Positions 45,201-56,400 of a stretch of DNA of 64,000 nt are shown one piece after another (positions within the stretch are counted from its first letter, which is position 1; each line of letters opens with the position of its first letter). The stretch is taken from contig NC_050104.1 of assembly GCF_902167145.1 (NCBI RefSeq), forward strand, positions 13,290,001 through 13,354,000. Direction: 5' to 3'. Position numbers and translations under genes: made by a program. Origin of the DNA: Zea mays (Eukaryota > Streptophyta > Magnoliopsida > Poales > Poaceae). The notes under the pieces are model-generated. The model saw nothing but the letters and a program-made list of their open reading frames with translations. It had not been told where the DNA came from and made no database searches.

Positions 45201-45245
45201 TATTCTGTTCTTTAATATGTGCAGGATGACGAAACTGAAGTATGA
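42221..45245 (+). CDS. Antisense accessory gene of element E (putative gypsy-type transposon protein), three-exon model
   Basis: On the strand opposite to pol, exon 1 (42221-44317, 699 codons) is fully open. Its ATG has a favourable AAATGG context. Two short candidate introns, 44318-44384 (GT...GGCAG) and 45147-45224 (GT...GTGCAG), keep phase 0 into exon 2 (44385-45146, 254 codons) and exon 3 (45225-45245, ends DDETEV stop). The model gives about 959 residues: an acidic N-terminus; a conserved core (residues 90-330, KSFLKAGLRFPLNRM, WFYVKVDDDKEK), which I associate with Pfam 'putative gypsy type transposon'; a Lys/Pro- and Ala/Glu-rich linker with NLS-like KPKKRRI; and a coiled coil (KDLEEKVENYEVVLKKKD). 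Such antisense genes are known from Tat-lineage elements. Function is unknown. Confidence 0.72.
44318..44384 (+). other. Candidate intron 1 of the antisense accessory gene
   Basis: The 67 bp begin AAG|GTAAAAAA, are T/A-rich, and end TTTTGGCAG|AG. Without splicing, translation stops at 44399-44401. Removing it joins the upstream frame directly to the open coiled-coil frame. Confidence 0.6.
45147..45224 (+). other. Candidate intron 2 of the antisense accessory gene
   Basis: 78 bp, CCA|GTGGGAAAC ... TTAATATGTGCAG|GATGACGAA, T-rich. Splicing gives a short final exon ending at the TGA at 45243-45245. Reading through instead ends at 45185. Confidence 0.55.
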
Positions 45246-46094
45246 CGAAGCTAAAATATGACGAAGCTGAAGTATGACGGCCTGAAGCTTAATAGTTGCT
45301 ATAATAGACTTTCCTGTAAAAAATTCTAGAGAGATTTTTGTAATATAATTGTGGAAAAAACTTATGTAAATTTGTACATACCTTGCAATGTATCTTGTCT
45401 TCTTTACCCGTGTACAATCTGCTTTGCTGTGGACGAAACTTCTCCTTTGAACTGAAGGCGAAAAACACCTTCCCTTCTTTTCGTACACAACGAAGCATGA
45501 AAATTTCCTCTTTCTTCGAAGATTTTCCTCATTGCCGAAGCATCTGTCTTTTTTGTGTGGTATGATGATGATGATTCTATATATGTCTAAATGAATGTTT
45601 ATGAATGCAAATGACATGATGTAATGTATCGTGCAAATGGATATCGGAATACATATTAAAAAACCATAATCATAGCCCTTCATCCCCTTGGGAATGATTC
45701 AAATCTTTTTGCCGTTTACTTTTCGGTGTATCAGCGTTGACTTTTCGCTGTAAGCCTCCCTTAGGAGCTTCTTCGCCTTTTACTTTCAGCGGAATCAGCG
45801 TTTATTTTTCGCTGTAAGCCTCCCTTAGGAGCTTCTTCGCCTTTTACTTTCAGCGGAATCAGCGTTTATTTTTCGCTGTTAGCTCTGCATTCCCTTAGGA
45901 ACGACTTTTGAACTTCTCCCTGTTCTCTTTTCTTTTTCCTTTGCGTTTACATTTACATTTTTTGGGGGATATCACTCTTATAGAATTGAAATGAGGAAAA
46001 GAAAAATTACATGTTGTGTCCCCATTAAAAACCTTTCTCCCCCTTTGGAAAGGAAAAGGGTGCCACAAAAAAGAATAGAAAAAATTACATCAAG
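45246..46094. other. Non-coding spacer between accessory gene and integrase in E
   Basis: No gene seen. The region between the convergent accessory gene (plus) and pol end (minus) is AT-rich and contains a tandem repeat at 45714-45890. Confidence 0.6.
45714..45890. repeat. Tandem repeat, about 65 bp unit, in E
   Basis: Nearly three copies of a unit with TTTTACTTTCAGCGGAATCA, GCGTTTATTTTTCGCTGTAA and GCCTCCCTTAGGAGCTTCTT. Copies two and three are almost identical. Confidence 0.88.
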
Positions 46095-47427
46095 CTAAAC
46101 ATAATATCGCTGAAGCTCATCTGCATTCCATGATATAGGAATGTCGTTGCCGTCCATATCCTTCAATTTGTAGGAATCGGGTCTTGACGAAGACACTACC
46201 AAAAAAGGTCCTTCCCACTTCAGCTGTAATTTGCCCACTGTCTCAGGGTTGGCTACTCTTCGAAGCACCAAGTGTCCTGGTTCAATGTTCTTCAACCTAA
46301 CCTTTCTGTCACGCCATTTTATTGTTTCAGCTTGATATTTGTTGATGTTTTCCACAGCTTGAAGCCTGATCCCTTCTATAGCATCTTTTTCCACAGAATA
46401 ATCAGCTTCATCTTCGCCTTCTGCCGAAGCTACTGTTCTTATTGATCCTGTTTTGGCTTCTTCCGGGGTTATTGCTTCATCACTAAACAATAGTTTAAAT
46501 GGCGTAAAGCCTGTTGATCTTGACATTGTTGTGTTATGGCTCCACACCACTTTGATTAATTCGTCTGGCCACTTTCCCCTGGGCTGATTGAAGATTAACT
46601 TCATTATTCCTGTCATTATGATCCCATTAGCTCTTTCAACAAGTCCATTTGACTCCGGATGTCGAACTGATGCGAAATGGATCTTCGTGCCAATTTGATC
46701 ACAAAATTCTCTAAAAGCTTCAGAATCAAACTGTGTCCCATTATCCACAGTAATGGCCTTCGGCACTCCGAAGCGACAAACAATATTTTGCCAGAAAAAC
46801 TTTTGAATAGTAACCGAAGTTATTGTGGCTAAAGGCTTTGCCTCAATCCACTTAGAAAAATATTCCACAGCCACTACAACATATCTTAAGTTCCCCTGTG
46901 CTGGTGGTAATGGACCTAGCAAATCAAGGCCCCATCTTTGCAACGGCCAAGTGGGTTGTATTAATTGAGTTAAAGACGAAGGTTGTTTTTGATCTCTTGC
47001 ACATTTCTGACAACCTTCGCACTTTTGAACTAAATCCGCTGCATCCGAAGCTGCTTTTGGCCAATAAAATCCTTGACGAAAAACTTTTCCGAGCAAAGGC
47101 CTAGATCCAATGTGAGATCCACACAGGCCTGCATGTATTTCCTTCATCAATTCTATGCCTTCGGCTCTGGATAAACACTTGAGTAACGGGGAACAGACCC
47201 CCCCGCTTGTATAATTCCCCTTCTATTATGACATATGGTCGAGCTCTTGCTTCTATCCTCCTGTTATAAGCTTCGTCATCTGAAAGAAAATTACCCTGAA
47301 GGAAAGAAATGATCTCAGTTCTCCAATCTTCACTATAGACAGGGGATATGTTGAGGACTGCTCTTTCAAGAAGCTCGACCGAAGGTGCTTTTATTGTTTT
47401 GAAAAATACTTCCGAAGGTAAGGGCAA
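46095..47427 (-). pseudogene. pol: Element E integrase
   Basis: The frame 47150-46095 (351 codons) is open to the natural stop. It holds the zinc-binding region (EIHAGLCGSHIG, CEGCQKCARD), the core with LDLLGPLPPAQG, TVDNGTQFDSEAF and RHPESNGLVERANG (D, D, E), and the C-terminus KLQLKWEGPFLV to WNADELQRYYV. The N-terminal linker (47427-47160) is shifted out of frame at about 47190, where extra C bases occur (CAGACCCCCCCG). The integrase core itself looks undamaged, but it is not connected to an intact Pol. Confidence 0.88.
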
Positions 47428-48990
47428 CCCATGTGCTGCTGACTTGGCTAATAGATCAGCATATTCATTTTATCCACGAGGAATATTTTTAACAGAAAAT
47501 CCCTCGAAGGAAGCCTCAATCCTTCGGACTGTATCTAAATATTTTTCAAGCTTCGGATCTCTTGCTTTGTAGCTCTTGTCAATATGACCAGAAATAACTT
47601 GGGAATCAGTTTTAAAAATAGCCCTTCTGATTCCCATTGCTTTTAACTTCCGAAGACCCAAGAGTAGAGCTTCGTACTCAGCAATATTGTTTGTGCAACT
47701 GAAATCAAGTCTTGTCGCATAACAAGTTTTAACTTTGGAAGGTGACACCAACACAGCAGCTGCTCCTGCTCTGAAGGTTCCCCAAGACCCATCGCAAAAC
47801 ACTGTCCATACTTTGGCATCTTTATTCGTTTCTTCCTCTTGAGCCCCTGGCGTCCAGTCAGCAATGAAGTCTACCAACGCTTGGGATTGAATCGAAGACA
47901 TATGCACATAATCAATACAAAATTCATTGAGCTCTGCAGCCCATTTTCCAATCCTTCCAGTAGCTTCTCGATTTCTCATAATATCCTTCAACGGTTGTGA
48001 AGAAGGAACAATTATATTGTAAGCTTGAAAATAATGCCGAAGCTTCCTGGAAGCCATCAAAACAGCATACAGTACCTTCTCCAATTCTGTATAATTTTTC
48101 TTTGATAAACTAAGAACTTCGGATACAAAGTATATTGGGGCCTGCTTTTTGATTTGGCCTTCAAGCTTCTCCTGAACAAGTGCTGCACTTACCGCTGAGT
48201 GCGAAGCTGCCACATATAACAACAAAGGAGCCCCTGGCGTTGGTGGAGTTAGTGTTGTTAGATCTATCAAATATTGCTTCAGCTCTTCGAAGGCTCTCTG
48301 CTGGACTGGTCCCCATTGAAAAACTTTGGCTGACTTCATCACTTCGAAAAATGGTAAATTTCTCTCTGCTGATCTAGATATGAATCTGTTGAGAGATGCC
48401 AGTCTTCCTGTCAATCTTTGAGCCCCCTTCTTTGTACTTGGTGGTTCCATTCGAATGATAGCTTCGATTTTGTTTGGATTAGCCTCAATTCCTTTTGTTG
48501 AGACTAGACAGCCAAGAAATTTCCCTTTCTTCACTCCGAAGACACATTTTTCTGGGTTCAATTTTAAACCAGCCTGTCTAAAATTAGCGAAGGTCTCCTG
48601 CAGATCAGCAATGTGATTATCTTGCTTCGTGCTTTTTACAATGATATCATCAACATAAGTTAGCACATTTCTGCCTATCTGGGAATGAAGAACCTTCACT
48701 GTCATTCTGCTGAAGCTTCCTCCAGCATTCTTAAGCCCCTCAGGCATCCGAAGGTAACAATATGTTCCACTAGGGGTTATGAAGCTGGTTTACGGTTCAT
48801 CCTCCTTCTTCATCCAAATTTGGTGATAGCCTGAATAACAATCCAGCAGACTCATAAGCTCTGATGAAGCTGCTGCATCAACTAGAGAATCTATCCTTGG
48901 CAATGGAAACTCGTCCTTCGGACAGGCCTTATTGAGATCAGTACAATCAATACACATCCTCCATTTACCATTGGCCTTCTTTACCATAAC
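47428..48990 (-). pseudogene. pol: Element E reverse transcriptase and RNase H
   Basis: Frame 48987-48790 carries ANGKWRMCIDCTDLNKACPK and CYSGYHQIWMKKEDEP up to a TAA (AAA expected). Frame 48747-47470 continues with MPEGLKNAGG, the catalytic YVDDI (48643-48657), CVFGVKKGKFLGCLVS and the RNase H (VFCDGSWGTFRAGAAAVLVSPS, CTNNIAEYEALLLGLRKLKA, QVISGHIDKSY). A TAA at about 47471 precedes the linker to integrase. Apart from these two stops the polymerase is open. Confidence 0.88.
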
Positions 48991-50049
48991 AGTGTTAGCC
49001 AGCCATTCTGGGTATTTACCTCTCTGATAACTCCGGCACTGAGGAGTCTTTTCACTTCATTCCGAGCACCTTCGGCCTTGTCATCAGACATCAGCCGAAG
49101 CCTCTGCTTTCTGGGTCTGAAGGATGGATCAACATTGAGCGAGTGCTCAATAACATCCCTGTTAACTCCGCAAAGATCATTAGCTGACCAAGCAAAAACA
49201 TCTTTGTTGTTGAACAAAAACCTTATCAAGGTTTTCTCCTGTTCTTCGAACAGTTGAGATCCCAAGAGCACCTTCTGCTCTGCTATATCCTCACACAAGA
49301 GCATGGGCTTCGGCTGATCGGCCGAAGCAGCCTTTTCCCTTCTGAACTTGTATTGCTCACAAGCTTCAACTCCATCTATGTTATGGATTGCTTTTGAGTC
49401 TGTCCAAATTCCTTCGGCCCTTCTGGCAGCTTCCTGACTTCCATGAATAGCAATAGGCCCTTGGTCCGAAGGTATCTTCATGCAAAGATAAGCTGGATGA
49501 AGAATTGCTTCGAAGGCATTGAGAGTACCACGACCAATGATTGCATTGTAAGGGTATTCCATGTCAACAATATCAAATACAACTTGTTCAGTTTTTGTGT
49601 TGTTAATGAATCCGAAGGTTATTGGCATTGTGAATTTTCCAAGTGCTACGATCTGCCTTCCTCCGAAGCCACAAACGGGATGTGTGGCATCATGGATTTT
49701 TGTCTTCGGGCTCTTGCATCTGTCTGAAGGCCTTAGCAAATATGATATCAGCGGCGCTGCCTGTATCAACCAAAACATTATGGACCAGGAATCCTTTGAT
49801 CACACAAGAGATAACCATAGCATCGTTGTGTGGGTAATCCTTGAGTTGAAGATCCTCTTGAGAGAAGGTAATTGGAATGTGAGACCATCTTGACTTGATG
49901 AAGGGTCCTTGCACCCCGACATGTTGTACCCTTCTCCGTGCCTCCTTCTTCTGCTTCTTGTTGGCTGGCTCTGAGCATGAACCGTCTGTTATCGGGAGTA
50001 GCAGCTTCGGAGCCGAAGCAGCTCCAGCTTGATTGTTGAACGAAGCCAT
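48991..50049 (-). pseudogene. gag-pol: Element E gag start, protease and polymerase N-terminus
   Basis: The ATG at 50049 (MASFNNQAGAASAPKLLLP) lies 45 bp after the LTR. After about 60 codons the frame reaches the protease block HNVLVDTGSAADIIFAKAFR (near 49770), with no capsid or zinc knuckle between. So most of gag is deleted. A frameshift near 49700 leads to frame 49778-48981, with the flap and C-terminal protease (NAIIGRGTLNAFEAI) and the polymerase N-terminus (NNKDVFAWSANDL, EHSLNVDPSFRPRKQ). A further shift near 48990 follows. Confidence 0.83.
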
Positions 50050-50081
50050 CAGCTCAAAAAAGTGGAAGTGAGTTCACCGGA

Positions 50082-50093
50082 GGTGGGCGCCAA
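50082..50093 (-). other. Primer-binding site of element E
   Basis: Minus-strand TTGGCGCCCACC directly after the 5' LTR, a TGGCGCC-type site common in plant gypsy elements. Confidence 0.6.
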
Positions 50094-50721
50094 TGTTGGG
50101 GACGTGCTCTCAAATGCTATGAATTAAGAACAAGGCAACATAAAATGTTAAATATCAATGTCCTTCGTCCGCCGAAGCATTATCTCCACAGGGATTTAAT
50201 GAACTTCGGACGAAGGTCACGAGCATAATGTTACGAAGGTTTCACCTTTGTAATTAAACTTATAATGATAATACAAAGTAATGTAAAACGTGAAACATTA
50301 AAGATAAATATATTGGAAATAAATGACATCATTCACATATCTTATTATATAAATTTAAGATGTTTCAATATAACGTTTAGGTACATTTATACCTTTGCCT
50401 TGGCAAACAATAATTCCCGAGTGATGCGTTTGCAATTACAGGAATGCGTGAACAGTAAAGGAATACTGTTCACTATTTATAGGCACAGGATATAGCCTGT
50501 GAGGAATTACAATCATGCCCCTCATAAAAGTTTACAACATTGTCTCAGACCCTTATGGACTAAAAGGTCATTCTATCTCTAAGTCGGTTCGATCCCTCAT
50601 CTTCGGACATGCTGTAATACCGAAGCTTCATGAATGATACCTTCGTCATTACATTCAAGCAGCTTCAGCCGAAGCTGTTTCCTTTCCGCAGGACCTTTGG
50701 CGATGAAGCATGGTCCCAACA
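50094..50721 (-). repeat. Element E 5' LTR
   Basis: 628 bp, same length as the sister LTR at 41135-41762, with about 14 single-base differences by eye. Confidence 0.92.
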
Positions 50722-50726
50722 GTCGT

Positions 50727-51998
50727 CTAGCACATGTTGGGATGAAGAACCTTCACAAACTTCTAAAGGGAGAGCATGTGTTAGGACTAACCAATGTATG
50801 CTTCGAAAAGGATAGACCTTGTGCAGCTTGTCAGGCAGGAAAACAGGTGGGAAGCACTCATCACAACAAGAATGTGATGACTACATCAAGACCACTGGAG
50901 TTACTACATATGGACCTCTTCGGACCCGTCGCCTACCTTAGCATTGGGGGAAGTAAGTATGGTCTTGTTATTGTTGATGATTTTTCCCGCTTCACTTAGG
51001 TATTCTTTTTGCAGGATAAATCATAAACCCAAGGGACCCTCAAGCGCTTTCTAAGGCGAGCTCATAACGAATATGAACTCAAGGTGAAAAAGATTAGAAG
51101 CGACAATGGGTCCGAGTTCAAGAATCTTCAAGTGGAGGAATACTTTGAGGAGGAAGGGATCAAGCACGAGTTCTCCGCTCCCTACACACCACAGCAAAAC
51201 GATGTGGTAGAGAGGAAGAACAGGACACTTATTGACATGGCGAGGACGATGCTTGGAGAGTTCAAGACGCCCGAGCGGTTTTGGTCGGAAGCTGTGAACA
51301 CAGCTTGCCATGCCATAAACCGGCTCTATCTCCATCGCCTCCTCAAAAAGACCTCGTATGAACTACTGACTGGTAACAAACCCAACGTTTCATACTTTCG
51401 TGTATTTGGGAGTAAATGTTACATTCTAGTGAAGAAAGGTAGAAATTCTAAATTTGCTCCCAAAGCTGTTGAAGGGGTTTTACTAGGTTATGACTCAAAT
51501 ACAAAGGCATATAGAGTCTTCAACAAATCATCGGGTTTGGTTGAAGTCTCTAGTGACGTTGTATTTGATGAGACTAATGGCTCTCCAAGAGAGCAAGTTG
51601 ATCTTGATGATGTAGATGAAGATGATGTTCCAACGGCCGTAATACGCACCATGGCGATTGGAGATGTGCGACCACAGGAACAACAAGAACAAGATCAACC
51701 TTCTTCCTCAACCATGGTGCATCCCCCAACTCAAGATGATGGACAGGTTCCTCAAGAAGAGGCGTGTGATCAAGGGGGAGCACAAGAAGAACAAGTTATG
51801 GAGGAAGAAGCACCACTGGCCCCTCCAACTCAAGTCAGAGCGACGATTCAAAGGAATCATCCCGTCGACCAGATTTTGGGTGATATAAGCAAGAGAGTAA
51901 CCACTCGCTCTAGATTAGCTAATTTTTGTGAGCATTACTCGTTTGTCTCTTCTATTGAGCCTTTCAGGGTAGAAGAGGCCTTGCTAGATCTGGACTAG
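50727..51998 (+). pseudogene. pol: Sirevirus A integrase, broken
   Basis: Resumes at LAHVGMKNLHKLLKGEHV and CAACQAGKQ, then the DDE core: LLHMDLFGPV, SDNGSEFKN and TPQQNDVVERKNRT. Asp replaces the usual Gly in the last. Stops occur at 50997-50999 (TGG to TAG) and at 51024 (TAA). From 51084 the frame is open for 304 codons into the acidic linker (DLDDVDEDDVPTA) and the polymerase start. It closes at a TAG at 51996-51998 in DxDWVLAMQE. Confidence 0.88.
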
Positions 51999-53026
51999 GT
52001 GTTGGCCATGCAGGAAGAGCTCAACAATTTCAAGCGAAATGAAGTTTGGACCCTAGTGCCACGTCCAAAGCAAAACGTTGTGGGCACCAAGTGGGTGTTC
52101 CGCAACAAGCAAGACGAGCACGGGGTGGTGACAAGAAACAAGGCTCGACTTGTGGCAAAAGGTTATGCCCAAGTCGCAGGTTTGGATTTCGAGTAAACTT
52201 TTGCTCCTGTGGCTAGGCTAGAGTCCATTAGAATATTATTAGCCTATGCCGCTCACCACTCTTTCAGGTTGTTTCAAATGGATGTGAAGAACGCTTTCCT
52301 CAATGGACCAATCAAGGAGGAGGTGTATGTGGAACAACCCCCGGCTTTGAGGATGACAGGTATCCCAACCATGTGTGTAAGCTCTCTAAGGCGCTCTATG
52401 GACTTAAGCAAGCCCCAAGAGCATGGTATGAATGCCTTAGAGATTTCTTAATTGCTAATTCTTTCAACGTTGGGAAAGCCGATCCCACTCTTTTCACTAA
52501 GACTTGTAATGGTGATCTTTTTGTGTGCCAAATTTATGTCGATGATATAATATTTGGTTCTACTAACCAAAAGTTTTGTGAGGAGTTGAGCAGGGTGATG
52601 ACACAGAAATTTGAGATGTCGATGATGGGCGAGTTGAACTACTTCCTTGGGTTCCAAGTGAAGCAACTCAAGGACGACACCTTCATCTCCCAAATGAAGT
52701 ACACACAAGACTTGCTCAAGCGGTTCGGGATGAAGGACGCCAAGCCCGCAAAGACGCCAATGGGAACCGACGGGCATGTCGACCTCAACAAAGGAAGTAA
52801 GTCCATTGATCAAAAGGCATACCGGTCTATGATAGGATCCTTGCTTTATTTATGTGCTAGTAGACCGGATATTATGCTTAGCGTATGCATGTGTGCTAGA
52901 TTTCAATCCGATCCAAGGGAGTGCCACCTTATGGCCATTAAGCGAATTTTTAGATATTTAGTTGCTACGCCTTGCTTCGGGATCTGGTATCCAAAGGGGT
53001 CAACCTTTGACTTGATTGGATACTAA
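51999..53026 (+). pseudogene. pol: Sirevirus A reverse transcriptase, broken
   Basis: LAMQEELNNFKRNEVWTLVP and [20 protein letters not shown] run to a TAA at 52194 (GLDFE stop TFAPV). The frame then continues with [20 protein letters not shown], a frameshift near 52360 and the catalytic YVDDI at 52535-52549, then FGSTN, MMGELNYFLGFQV and YRSMIGSLLYL. It ends at a TAA at about 53024. Confidence 0.88.
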
Positions 53027-53452
53027 GACTTCAATTATGCTGGATGCAAGGTTGATAGGAAGAGTACATCAGGGACGTGCCAATTCCTAGGAAGGTCACT
53101 GGTGTCTTGGAGTTCTAAGAAACAAACTTCCGTTGCCCTATCCACCGCTGAGGCCGAGTACGTTGCCGCAGGACAGTGTTGCGCGCAACTACTTTGGATG
53201 AGGCAAACCCTCTGGGACTTTGGCTACAATCTGAACAAAGTCCCACTCCTATGTGATAATGAGAGTGCAATCCGCATGGCGGATAATCCTGTTGAACACA
53301 GCCGCACTAAACACATAGACATCTGGCATCACTTTTTGAGAGATCACCAGCAAAAGGGAGATATCAAAGTGTTTTATGTTAGCACCGATGAGAAGACCTT
53401 TTGTAGGCTGCGTAGTGAGCTAAATGTCTTAGATTCGCGTAACTTGGATTGA
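53027..53452 (+). pseudogene. pol: Sirevirus A RNase H with 36 bp in-frame deletion
   Basis: YAGCKVDRKSTSGTCQ, WSSKKQTSVALSTAEAEYVA and CDNESAIRMADNP are present. Compared with B, the codons for ENQLADIFTKPL are missing at about 53386. This removes the strongly conserved ADIFTKPL motif near the end of copia RNase H. The natural stop TGA lies at 53450-53452, and element D is inserted five bases later. Confidence 0.88.
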
Positions 53453-53457
53453 TTTAT

Positions 53458-56400
53458 TGTAATGCCCAAAATCTGTATAAGAAAAAAAATAATAATAAAA
53501 ATAAATATAAAGAAATAAAATAGTAATTTCAGATATCTCAAATTATACTTGATTGAGAACTGAATTTTGAAAACCAAGAATTATATTAGAAAAGAAGTAA
53601 TAGAAAGGTATTCTATTCAACTGAAGGATTACACACCATAAGCATTTGTTTATATGAATATTTTATTGGGTAACTTTTACCTCTTATTCCATATTTAAAA
53701 TACTATTTTTCTAAAAAAAATAAAGAAAACCGTATGAGTGCGTTGCATATTTCAAAACATCTACCAAACAAATAAAATAACTAAAATAAACATATATCTA
53801 TTGTATCATGTTGGAGTTTATTAGTGTGCATTTAATAACAACAACACCATTAATAAGAATATAATAATAAGGAGGTGGAATTAAAACCTAAATTGAAATT
53901 AAGGGTTTGAAACTGGAAGTAGAAAAAGAAAAGGCGAAGGAGCATAAAACATAGAGGAAATACACAAATATATCTTCAAAATTGGCACTTTTAGTTGTGC
54001 AATATAACATGTGGGCAATCTGCAAATCAAAGTTTAATTCAAGTACTAGATTTGAAAATTATAAAGGAAATTCAAGTAAAACAAAAGGAAAAGACCAAAC
54101 CTACAGTTGGGCCCAAAACGCTCCATCGGCCCACTCCCTTTCCTCCTGAAACCTGCCCAATCCGCGCCTGTGCATCCCGTGGCCGACGGCCTGGCCCCAC
54201 CTGGCAGACTCACTTCACACCTGCGCCACACGTGTTGGTCACTGATCCATGGGCCCCACTGGTCGGATTGATCCCTTCCTCGCATGCGCGGCTGTAGCAA
54301 TCCTTCATGTCGGTGCCGCGCGGTGATCTCGCTGACCCGGCCAACGGAGTCCGCGACCCGACCTCCAACCCCGCCGAGATTTTCGCAAGACCAGCTATAA
54401 GACCCGGCCGCAAGTATCCGTCCCCTTACTCCAGCCTCTCCTGTGCATGCGTCGAGCCCTCGACGAGCGTGCTCGTCGAACGGAACCAGGGGAGATTGGG
54501 CTGCCGCCGCTGGCAAATCGCGGGGTCACCGGCGCGGAGTCCTCGAAAACCGATCGAGGGGCTTCGCTACGATACAAGGAGGGTCCCATTGTGCTTCATT
54601 GGCGGGATTAGTGGCTCGGGTTCCTGAGATTTCTCGTCGGTGTGGGACCTTCGCCGCCGTACCGCAGCGAGCCGCAGGGGCAGCTCCATCGCCGCCCTAG
54701 CCCGGTAAGATTTCCATCAGCTGTTTCGCGTCCATCCGCACATCGTATGTCGCCTCGCCGTTGTCCGTTTACTACACCTGGTCGCTGGGTTGGCCATCGA
54801 CGGCGAGCTGCGCCGTCGTGCCCCCTGGTTCTGCTCGATGCCCGGCGCGAAAGGAAGATAGGGGCCCGACGGTCGATATAGGAATGGACGACTCAGATTA
54901 GCTCGAGCCATACCGGTTCGCGGGCGTGTGGGAGCCGTTGATCTTGGATCAATCGGTTGAGACTCGTATAGGCGCTGGATCCATTTGGACCGTAGGATCG
55001 GAATCTGACCGTGCTAGTCTCGCATCAGTTATCCGCGGGATGAATCTAATCTGGGCCATCCTTTCTTCATCGGTCGGCTCCGATGGGCCGATACCCTTTC
55101 GGCTGGTGGTTTCGCGTATGAGTCCCTGTAAATAGTTGAAACCAACCCGCAGTCCATCGACAGGTAGTTTTGAGTCTTAGCTACTTTTGCGCCGTTGCCC
55201 CTGATTTCTCTAGAATTTGTGGCCCAGTCCAGAGAATTAGGAAACCCAGTAAAAATAAATAGAAAATGATTTTTAATGTGAAAATAAATGCCAGAAACTT
55301 GTGAAATTCATAGTTAATTCATTTTAACTCCAAATTGAGTAATTCCAGTTGCAATAATTTTGTATTAACATTGTCTATCAACTAGTAACATTGTTTAACC
55401 ATAAAACTTAAATTAAAATTATTCATTTGGATTAATCTATTCTAAGCACTAAATAATTTCGGAAATCCATAACTTAATAACCGTAGCTCCGAATTTAGTG
55501 GTTCTTGTTTCTACGATCTCGTTACGCAGCGTAGATTATTATTACGTAGTTTATTCTTATGTTTGGTGTGATGTTAATTTTGCCTATACATGTTTGTCTG
55601 TATTGCTACGTTTAGCGGTGAGGACACGAGTCATCTGAAGAGCAAGTTGGTACCTAGAATCTCAAGTCCCAGGCAAGTTGTGCCCTTGATCACTTCTTTT
55701 TACCCAGCCATGTTCTGATTAATCATAATGATCTGCATAGGTTAATTTTGATGGGACCCAATAGGTTACCCTAGTTTGATTATCTTTATACCTTGTTACC
55801 ACTGAACTTTTTGGGTAGTACTTGCTAGTGCTTTATGTGGTTTTGGGTATGAAGATACATTACTCATGATTATACTTTTGTTATCCGTTGTTATTTATCG
55901 TTCATGATAAGATCATTATGTTAATTGGAACATGGAGCGACCACCCGGGAAAACAGTGCTACCACAAGGGTTTAATGGGACGCCCTTGGCTGATTAATTA
56001 GGAAAGCTAGTGGAGGACTACCTTACCCGAAAGGGGCAAGAGCAGTAGGGGAGTGGTCAGTGTAGGGAGGCCCTCGGGAGGATTTTGCTGCGATGGCGGT
56101 CCTGCAAGGGATTCCTGCATTGGAGCTTCCTATAAACTGTAGCGGGTTTTCTGAAGCTAGTGGAACTTTGTAAAGGCCTCGTAGTGTTACCCTGCCTCGC
56201 CTCCTCGGTAGAGGTGTATGGGAAGTCGCGATCCCTTGGCAGATGGGTAACATGACTTGTGGGTAAAGATGCGCAACCTCTGCAGAGTGTAAAACTGGTA
56301 TACTAGCCGTGCTCACGGTCATGAGCAGCTCGGACCCTCACATGATTAATATATGGAACTTAAATTCAATTTGTCATATGCATTGCATCGCAGGTGAGGT

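Larger units (their letters stand above)
41135..50721 (-). mobile_element. Element E, Cinful-like Tat-lineage Ty3/gypsy
   Basis: A 9.6 kb minus-strand element with two 628 bp LTRs (41135-41762 and 50094-50721), ends TGTTGGGGAC...GGTCCCAACA, and a perfect target duplication GTCGT (41130-41134 and 50722-50726). Pol lies on the minus strand at 46095-49990. A long accessory gene lies on the plus strand at 42221-45245. The capsid part of gag is missing. The Cinful/Zeon name rests on LTR sequence and size from memory. By eye about 14 LTR differences (roughly 2%) suggest an age under 1 million years. Confidence 0.9.

Noticed and set aside
54046..54911. Open frames in the GC-rich middle of D's LTRs (also 58702-59567)
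   Set aside because: Duplicated only because the LTR is duplicated. Overlapping frames on both strands with no domain point to base composition.
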